Source: Bacillus sp. V5-8f (GTDB lineage Bacteria > Bacillota > Bacilli > Bacillales > DSM-1321). From it: 64,000 nt of DNA. Each line of letters begins with the position of its first letter. Positions within the stretch are counted from its first letter, which is position 1. Below the pieces are notes generated by a model. The model was not told the origin of the DNA. It saw nothing but the letters and a program-made list of their open reading frames with translations, and searched no databases. Positions 58,517-64,000 of the stretch are shown here, one piece after another. Location of the stretch: NCBI RefSeq assembly GCF_002863565.1, contig NZ_PGUW01000004.1, positions 620,001 to 684,000 on the forward strand, given 5' to 3'. A program made the translations under genes and the position numbers.

Positions 58517-59257
58517 ATGGCCAAAATAATAGATATGACAATGCCGATTTTTGAGGGGATGCCTCAGCATCCTGCACATGGAAACACACCGCACTTTATG
58601 TCTGGTACAAGAAGCCATGATGCATGGCGCAATTTTAATAGAGTGAATCATTATGACGAATCCGACCTGGTATCGTTCGAAAATGAAAATATCATTATAT
58701 GCGGACATACAGGAACGCATATGGATGCTTGCTTCCATGGTGATCCTAAATCGGATTATACGATTGATAAAATGCCGATCGAATGCGGTTTTGGAGATGC
58801 TGTGTGGCTGGACGTTTCGTTCAGGTATGGACCAAAAGCTGAAGTGACCGCTAAGGATTTAAAAGAAGCGGAAGAAAAGTCCGGGACAAGTATTCGACCT
58901 GGTGACATTGTATTAATTCATACCGGATGGTCCACTGTCAAAGATCCGATGAAATATGCTTTTGATCATATGGGACTATCCATTGATGCGGGTGAATGGC
59001 TGAGGGAGAAGAAGGTAAAGACAGTCGGGATTGATAATTGTAATGTCGACGCACCAGGAGCACTTACTCTTCCCGTCCACATGAATTTCTTAAGGCCCCG
59101 GTCACTGGGTTTGGCAAATGATGATTTTATCGCCATCATTGAAAATCTCGTTAACATTAACCGAATTCCCAAATCAAGATTCCTTTTCTCCGGTGCACCT
59201 ATCCCCTATCTGGGTGGCACAGGAGGTCAAGTGCGTGCCCTGGCATTCGTAGAGTAG
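58517..59257 (+). CDS. Cyclase-family metal-dependent hydrolase (second copy)
   Basis: A 246-residue paralog of the enzyme at 51627. Metal motif CGHTGTHMDACFH (H-x-G-T-H-x-D), with DIVLIHTGWSTVKDP and VGIDNCNVDAPGALTLPVHM. The different N-terminus (MPIFEGMPQHPAHGNTPHFM) and loops suggest another substrate. GGGAGGGG precedes the ATG. It precedes the transporter gene by 29 nt. Confidence 0.88.
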   Translation: MAKIIDMTMPIFEGMPQHPAHGNTPHFMSGTRSHDAWRNFNRVNHYDESDLVSFENENIIICGHTGTHMDACFHGDPKSDYTIDKMPIECGFGDAVWLDVSFRYGPKAEVTAKDLKEAEEKSGTSIRPGDIVLIHTGWSTVKDPMKYAFDHMGLSIDAGEWLREKKVKTVGIDNCNVDAPGALTLPVHMNFLRPRSLGLANDDFIAIIENLVNINRIPKSRFLFSGAPIPYLGGTGGQVRALAFVE

Positions 59258-59286
59258 AGCATTTTTAAAAATAAGGAGGTAAAGTG

Positions 59287-60633
59287 ATGTCGAAGCTTAC
59301 AAATTTTTTTACCGAATTGATGAGAAAATATCTGCCTGATCCATTTGTATTTGCGATCGGTTTAACGTTGCTAACAATCCTTTTGGCTGTACTTGTTGAA
59401 GGCCAAGGAATTTTGGCAGCATCCGTGAGCTGGGGGAGTGGATTCTGGAACCTGCTCGCGTTCACTACGCAAATTTGTGTGATGCTAGCGATGGGCTATG
59501 TCCTTGCCAGTGCCCCGCTGGTAAATCGATTATTAGATAAGTTGGTAAGTTTAGTGCATACACCTAGAACAGCCATTATTGTGGCAACCTTGGTCGGAGG
59601 CATTGGAAGCTATCTGAATTGGGCTTTCGGACTGGTCATCGGCGGAATTGTCGCAAAAAAGCTGGGCTCAAAGGTGAAAGGAGTACATTACCCGCTCATC
59701 ATCGCAGCTGCGTACAGTGGTTTTTCACTTTATGGCATGGGCCTATCTGGAAGTATACCTGTTCTAATTTCAACACCAGGCCATCCGATGGAAAAAGAGA
59801 TGGGAGTTATCCCTTTATCCGCAACGATTTTTACATGGCCTATGATTGTTACTGCCCTCATTACCATCATTACTTTGCCTATATTAAACGCGATGCTCCA
59901 TCCAAAGAACAAGAAGGATATTATTGAACTGGATCCATCACTTGATGCTGCTGCCAAAGAGACAGCTGCCACCACAGCGACCGCCTCCATTCAAACACCT
60001 GTGACCTTTGCAACCAAAATGAACAACAGCAGAATTTTAAGCCTTTTAATCGGTGTTTTAGGGTATACCTATATAATCCATCACTTTGCCACAGGCGGAA
60101 CACTCGATTTCAACACGATTAATTTTATCATTCTGTTTGGTGGAATCTTGCTTTTGGGAACACCCGCAAACTATGTGACTCAATTAAATGAAGGAATTAA
60201 AACAGTTTCAGGAATTCTTTTGCAATACCCTTTTTATGCAGGTATTATGGCCATTATGGCGGGTTCGGGGCTAGTAGACACAATCTCCAGGATTTTTGTT
60301 GACGTGGCAAGTGCAGAAACATTACCACTTTGGGGATTGTGGAGCTCTTATGTGATTAATTTTTTTGCTCCATCTGGGGGCGGACACTGGGTTATTCAGG
60401 GTCCATTTATGATAGAAGCGGCAAAACAAATGGGTGCATCGCTCAGCCAAACATCCATGTCCGTTATGTTAGGAAATGCCTGGAATGACCTTGTACAGCC
60501 TTTCTGGATCCTGCCAGTCCTTGCGATTTCCGGCCTTAAATTAAAAGACGTGATGGGGTACCTTGTTATCATGATGATCTGGGTCGGGATTGTGTATAGT
60601 GCTGCCGTGTTAATTTGGGGGTATATGGGGTAG
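59287..60633 (+). CDS. AtoE-family short-chain fatty acid transporter
   Basis: A 448-residue membrane protein, ATG 59287 with AAGGAGG 7 nt upstream. It is of the AtoE/short-chain fatty acid transporter type: MRKYLPDPFVFAIGLTLLTI, GGIGSYLNWAFGLVIGGIVA, FFAPSGGGHWVIQGPFMIEA and QTSMSVMLGNAWNDLVQPFW. About 11-12 helices. AtoE relatives take up acetoacetate, butyrate or similar acids. It is the last gene of the cluster, suggesting the pathway substrate or product is a small organic acid. Confidence 0.9.
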   Translation: MSKLTNFFTELMRKYLPDPFVFAIGLTLLTILLAVLVEGQGILAASVSWGSGFWNLLAFTTQICVMLAMGYVLASAPLVNRLLDKLVSLVHTPRTAIIVATLVGGIGSYLNWAFGLVIGGIVAKKLGSKVKGVHYPLIIAAAYSGFSLYGMGLSGSIPVLISTPGHPMEKEMGVIPLSATIFTWPMIVTALITIITLPILNAMLHPKNKKDIIELDPSLDAAAKETAATTATASIQTPVTFATKMNNSRILSLLIGVLGYTYIIHHFATGGTLDFNTINFIILFGGILLLGTPANYVTQLNEGIKTVSGILLQYPFYAGIMAIMAGSGLVDTISRIFVDVASAETLPLWGLWSSYVINFFAPSGGGHWVIQGPFMIEAAKQMGASLSQTSMSVMLGNAWNDLVQPFWILPVLAISGLKLKDVMGYLVIMMIWVGIVYSAAVLIWGYMG

Positions 60634-60653
60634 TAGATAAAGTTATTGTTTTG

Positions 60654-60681
60654 CAGCTGACATAGTGTTAGCTGTCTTTTT
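60654..60681 (+). terminator. Terminator of the catabolic cluster
   Basis: CAGCTGACA (60654-60662) pairs with TGTTAGCTG (60666-60674), one G-U, then TCTTTTT. Confidence 0.85.
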
Positions 60682-60720
60682 ATATATATGTTGCTAGTGA
60701 GTAAGATCTATTAAATGAAA

Positions 60721-60750
60721 TGAAACTTTTCATTTTTAATTTGGTATAAT
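60721..60750 (+). promoter_or_regulatory. Promoter of the serA leader
   Basis: TGGTATAAT (60742-60750) is an extended -10. A weak -35-like TGAAAC lies 18 nt upstream. It would start the RNA about 60 nt before the ZTP-type aptamer. Confidence 0.55.
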
Positions 60751-60819
60751 TTTTAAAAATATTTCTAATTTCGGTAGCAGGTTGAGTGAGAATTTGTTAC
60801 AATGAAATCAATTCAAAAG

Positions 60820-60888
60820 GCTATGTGTAACTGGCGAAACGCGGATAACCGTGAGGGAGCACATAGTGTCGCAGCCGTTCGCCTGGGC
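60820..60888 (+). ncRNA. ZTP (pfl) riboswitch upstream of serA
   Basis: P1 pairs CTATGT (60821-60826) with ACATAG (60861-60866). The 5' core AACTGGCG and 3' core CGCCTGGGCA are the hallmarks of ZTP/pfl RNAs. A pseudoknot GGCGAA (60833-60838) with TTCGCC (60878-60883) forms as in the family. AGGGAGC sits between. Downstream, AGAGGTAAGGGA (60889-60900) pairs with TCCCTTGCCTCT as a terminator-like platform. ZTP riboswitches sense ZMP/ZTP when 10-formyl-THF is low. SerA fits one-carbon supply through serine. Confidence 0.88.
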
Positions 60889-60922
60889 AGAGGTAAGGGA
60901 AATATCCCTTGCCTCTTTCTGT
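60889..60922 (+). terminator. Expression-platform hairpin of the ZTP riboswitch
   Basis: AGAGGTAAGGGA (60889-60900) pairs with TCCCTTGCCTCT (60905-60916) with one mismatch, followed by TTCTGT. Its 5' arm begins right after the aptamer's final CTGGGCA, allowing competition. Confidence 0.75.
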
Positions 60923-61073
60923 ATTCCGGGAGATGATATTGGAGTCGATACTATTTACCATTCCAATAGAAAATTGTAAAATTGCAATAGTAGCTATTTT
61001 TACTTTAACCAAGGCTTGTTTGCTTAATTCAGAAATTTTAAAAATATCATAGATAAAAAGAGGAGACTACAAC

Positions 61074-62273
61074 ATGAGCTCAGTAATTGTAGACAAAGTG
61101 AAAACAATCAAAACCTTAAATAATATTGCAGAAAGCGGACTAAATGTATTCAATAAGGATGCCTTTACTATCGATAATGATAGTGAAAATCCAGATGCCA
61201 TTGTTGTTCGCAGCTTCAATATGCATTCTTTGGAATTCGGCGATAATCTAAAAGCAATCGCACGGGCAGGAGCCGGGGTCAACAATATTCCAGTCGACAA
61301 GTGTACAGAGCAAGGAATTGTCGTTTTCAATACTCCTGGTGCCAATGCCAATGCTGTAAAAGAAATGGTACTAACCACACTAATGGCATCATCCCGTAAC
61401 CTTTTTGCTGGTGTAGCCTGGACAAAGACGTTAGAAGGGGAAGGCGACCAAATTCCAAAGCTTGTAGAGGCAGGAAAGAAAGCATTTGTAGGAAAAGAAA
61501 TTAAGGGGAAAACTCTGGGTGTAATCGGTTTAGGAGCAATCGGTGCGCTTGTAGCGAATGATGCTCTTGATTTAGAGATGGATGTCATTGGATTTGACCC
61601 GTTCATTTCTGTCGACACAGCTTGGAACCTGTCCCGTAACGTTCAGCGCGCTATGACACTTGAACAGTTGTTTGCTAACTCTGATTATATTACTGTGCAT
61701 GTTCCATTAACCGATGATACAAGAGGGATGTTTAACAAAGAGACTTTCAGTATCATGAAGCCAGACGTTCATATTTTGAATTTCTCACGCGGTGAACTTG
61801 TAAATGAAACGGATATGGCAGTAGCTCTTGAAAGCGGCAAAGTTGGCTGCTATATTACAGACTTCCCGAATGAAAATGTGATCGGAATGAAAAATACGGT
61901 TTCCATTCCACACCTTGGGGCCTCTACAAGAGAGTCAGAAGAAAACTGTGCCATTATGGCAGCTCGTCAGGTAAAAGAATTTTTAGAAACAGGAAATATC
62001 AAAAACTCAGTAAACTTCCCGAACACTTCCCTTCCTTACACTGGGAAGAGACGTGTGGCAGCTTTCCACCAAAACGTTCCAAACATGGTTGGACAGATCA
62101 CACAGGCTTTATCAAGCTATCATTTAAACATTGCTGACATGGTTAACAGAAGCCGCGGCGAATATGCATATACGATGATTGACATTGACAATAAAATAAA
62201 CGGTGATGTCATTCCTGGATTGCTGGAAAAAATCTGCAACATTGATGGTATTGTTACGGTTCGCGTTATTTAA
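61074..62273 (+). CDS. serA: D-3-phosphoglycerate dehydrogenase
   Basis: A 399-residue 2-hydroxyacid dehydrogenase that oxidises 3-phosphoglycerate, the first step of serine synthesis. It has ARAGAGVNNIPVDKCTEQGI (substrate loop), the NAD motif GVIGLGAIGALVAND, HVPLTDDTRGMF, NFSRGELVNETDM (Arg) and HLGASTRESEENCA (His). The C-terminal ACT domain (RVAAFHQNVPNMVGQITQAL) may sense serine. GAGGAG precedes the ATG. serC is not adjacent. It is preceded by a ZTP-type riboswitch. Terminator after a repeat tract at 62451-62508. Confidence 0.95.
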   Translation: MSSVIVDKVKTIKTLNNIAESGLNVFNKDAFTIDNDSENPDAIVVRSFNMHSLEFGDNLKAIARAGAGVNNIPVDKCTEQGIVVFNTPGANANAVKEMVLTTLMASSRNLFAGVAWTKTLEGEGDQIPKLVEAGKKAFVGKEIKGKTLGVIGLGAIGALVANDALDLEMDVIGFDPFISVDTAWNLSRNVQRAMTLEQLFANSDYITVHVPLTDDTRGMFNKETFSIMKPDVHILNFSRGELVNETDMAVALESGKVGCYITDFPNENVIGMKNTVSIPHLGASTRESEENCAIMAARQVKEFLETGNIKNSVNFPNTSLPYTGKRRVAAFHQNVPNMVGQITQALSSYHLNIADMVNRSRGEYAYTMIDIDNKINGDVIPGLLEKICNIDGIVTVRVI

Positions 62274-62321
62274 ATGAAGGCATCTTTTGATGACTACCTG
62301 GGTGCAGTGAATGTATTTCGT

Positions 62322-62420
62322 GATACATCTAAAGTTTCGCTGATAAATTTGGGGTTCTGCGATAAATCCGGAGTTTAGCTGATAAATCTTGAATTTCACT
62401 GTTAACCGGAATCCGTATTC
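62322..62420. repeat. About five 20-bp tandem repeats (GATAAAT units)
   Basis: GATACAT (62322), GATAAAT (62342), GATAAAT (62361), GATAAAT (62381) and GTTAACC (62401) recur every 19-20 bases, with intervening parts such as CTAAAGTTTCGCT, CCGGAGTTTAGCT and CTTGAATTTCACT. A degenerate array of the same family lies at 49520-49740. Confidence 0.75.
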
Positions 62421-62450
62421 AGCTAGTAAAGCGGGCCACAGGGCACTTTA

Positions 62451-62508
62451 AAAAGGGGGTAACCCAAGAGTCAGAATTACTGACACATGGGTAGCCCCTT
62501 TTGTTTTT
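62451..62508 (+). terminator. Long terminator behind serA and the repeat array
   Basis: AAAAGGGGGTAACCCA (62451-62466) pairs with TGGGTAGCCCCTTTT (62488-62502), one mismatch; TTTGTTTTT follows. A smaller TCAG/CTGA stem lies inside. The stretch to 62728 otherwise shows nothing. Confidence 0.9.
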
Positions 62509-62728
62509 GTATATTTTCGATTTACAGATGACCATCAGTCGATGGTTCAATAAGGATCATTTGTAACAATTCTTCTAGGTGAAAGAACAACTCCGGGCTC
62601 TGCGTCAATAAAAGCAATTACTAGACAATGTATTCACTTTGTAGCTGGTTTTTATCAGTCTTTAAACTTTGTATCACTAACTTTAAAATGTACATTAAAA
62701 GCGATTCCATCTGCGTAGCTCTTATTTT

Positions 62729-64000
62729 CTATGTCTGAATTTTTTCTTTTTGCTGCCCCAAGCTCATATATGACTGTCTTAGATGGCATGCGAGATGAAT
62801 TTTTAACAGGGTGTCAGGATCATCTAGTGAAACATCCATTAGTTCTTCAATTTTTCTGAGCCGCTGGTACAGTGTATTTATGTGGAGATGTAACAGTTCA
62901 GCGGTTTTTGTTGTCGAGCGGTTTGTCTGAAAATAAGTAATAAGGGTTTCAACTAACTCATTTTTACGTCCCTTTGCGAGGTCTAATGGAGCGAAGATTT
63001 CCAATATGAACCTTTCAATATCTTCGGTAGATTGTTTTAGAAATAACCGATTGATTCCAATATCGGTAATCTGAATGATTCCTGGAAGTTTACGAGATGC
63101 AACATAGGAAAGGGCGTTGTGTGCTTCATTTTGTGATTTTGAGATAGAGGAAATACCTTGATATAACGAACCGATCCCTCCGTAAAGCCGAATGCCTTCA
63201 GTCATTTCCCATTCCTTCAATACTGATTTCAGCTTTTTGATGACTGATGACAGGTTTTCAGGATCTGGCAGTGAAATTAGTACGGTTATTAGATTGTGGT
63301 CACCAAAAACGATTTTGGATACATCAGGGGTCTTTTTCTTGATGGTAGATACAAGACGATGTACAGATCTTCCTAGTACTTGAAGGTCAGTATAGTTAGG
63401 AATTTCGGTTAGCGTGACAAACATATGTGTATGGAGATCAATGCCCAGGTTAAAACCTTTGGAATATAGTAAGTGCTCATCCTGGTTCTGTAAAAGCTCT
63501 ACGTAGAATTGATGTGTTTTTTTATAGTAAACTTCAGTTAACGATTGTCTTTTGGATAATTCCAAGGCTAGTACAGATCCGCCTTGTTCTAGCAACATAT
63601 GATCAAGTTGGGTTAAGGGCCTTTCTGTAATGGAAATAACTAAACAACCCAAGCAAATCGTTCCTACTAATACGGGGTAAATATAAAAGGCATGTTCCTC
63701 CTTATCATAGAGGTCAACATAAATAGGACTTGTTTTCTCGGATACTAATTTCGATAATTCGTCCATGCTAAACCGTAACTGTTTCCTTTGCTTTTTAGGG
63801 AAACACTCATATTCAGTCATATCCACAAACAATAGAGAAGGGCTAACCATACGATTTAGCTCTTGTGTAATGGCTTCTGCACCTTTATTTTGCAACGAGA
63901 GATTTGTCAACGAGGAATGAATTTCGTTACGTTTCATAAGGACATGATTCTTTCGTTGAATCTCTGTGAACAGCCTGGCATTTACAATAGCGATCGCAAT
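62729..64000 (-). CDS. GAF-PucR/CdaR-type transcriptional regulator (5' end beyond window)
   Basis: At least 424 residues; the frame stays open to the window edge with IAIAIVNARLFTEIQRKN, the end of a GAF domain, so the start lies outside. The central region has a degenerate diguanylate-cyclase-like/GGDEF-related segment of the CdaR family (FVTLTEIPNYTDLQVLGRSV, MTEGIRLYGGIGSLYQGISS). The C-terminal PucR helix-turn-helix is clear: LVETLITYFQTNRSTTKTAE, LLHLHINTLYQRLRKIEELM. Such regulators control purine, amino-acid or sugar-acid catabolism. The genes it controls are presumably upstream, outside the window. Confidence 0.85.
   Translation of the reverse strand: MAIAIVNARLFTEIQRKNHVLMKRNEIHSSLTNLSLQNKGAEAITQELNRMVSPSLLFVDMTEYECFPKKQRKQLRFSMDELSKLVSEKTSPIYVDLYDKEEHAFYIYPVLVGTICLGCLVISITERPLTQLDHMLLEQGGSVLALELSKRQSLTEVYYKKTHQFYVELLQNQDEHLLYSKGFNLGIDLHTHMFVTLTEIPNYTDLQVLGRSVHRLVSTIKKKTPDVSKIVFGDHNLITVLISLPDPENLSSVIKKLKSVLKEWEMTEGIRLYGGIGSLYQGISSISKSQNEAHNALSYVASRKLPGIIQITDIGINRLFLKQSTEDIERFILEIFAPLDLAKGRKNELVETLITYFQTNRSTTKTAELLHLHINTLYQRLRKIEELMDVSLDDPDTLLKIHLACHLRQSYMSLGQQKEKIQT

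Noticed and set aside
61067-61618. 183-codon minus-strand ORF
   Set aside because: Antisense shadow of serA.

Overview
The window looks like a chromosomal segment of an aerobic, endospore-forming Bacillaceae bacterium. It has low GC, strong AAGGAGG-type ribosome binding sites, TTG and GTG starts, U-tailed hairpin terminators, a sporulenol/squalene-hopene cyclase, a ComK-family regulator, YfkJ-type phosphatase and Bacillus-type regulatory sites (FadR-like, PhoP-like). No prophage, complete insertion sequence, CRISPR array, tRNA or intact rRNA gene was seen. Many gene relics suggest a genome losing accessory genes: chemoreceptor fragments, a headless amino-acid permease, an alcohol dehydrogenase tail and a short 23S rRNA-like piece.

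Layout. 1-7.5 kb: tail of a TauE/SafE exporter, a Cys-less rhodanese-like protein, a probable type I toxin, a chemoreceptor, a metallo-beta-lactamase-fold enzyme under a FadR-like box, and an S66 peptidase. 7.6-18.2 kb: a tight six-gene operon (HPt-REC-GGDEF-REC diguanylate cyclase, HEAT-repeat membrane protein, GT2 synthase, membrane-anchored glycosidase-like protein, response regulator, hybrid histidine kinase) that reads as a c-di-GMP-controlled exopolysaccharide system. 18.3-23.5 kb: hopanoid-type cyclase, chemoreceptor relics, and an ACT-MFS fusion transporter with a TrmB-like regulator and matching operators. 23.9-27.6 kb: two more c-di-GMP enzymes. 27.9-44.2 kb: mixed housekeeping and accessory genes (esterase, ComK-like protein, DMT transporters, PhoX phosphatase with PhoP-type box, glutathionyl-hydroquinone reductase-like protein, HAD phosphatase, zincin, LMW-PTP, glutathione peroxidase).

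44.5-47.7 kb: a c-di-GMP-I riboswitch with terminator in front of a PAS-GGDEF-EAL-PAS protein, a likely feedback circuit. 47.9-49.3 kb: a secreted subtilase. 50.0-60.6 kb: a catabolic cluster (3-hydroxyacyl-CoA dehydrogenase with an apparent ATT start, two cyclase-family hydrolases, double CMD protein, GntR regulator, FAH hydrolase, Ldh-type dehydrogenase, amidohydrolase, Rieske ferredoxin, SDR, AtoE-type transporter) whose substrate cannot be deduced. 60.7-62.3 kb: a ZTP-type riboswitch in front of serA. The window ends inside a GAF-PucR-type regulator.

The two strongest candidates for an undescribed system are the 7.6-18.2 kb c-di-GMP/polysaccharide operon and the 50-60.6 kb catabolic cluster. 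The ACT-MFS fusion is the most unusual single protein. All function assignments come from reading motifs by eye; no database search was run.
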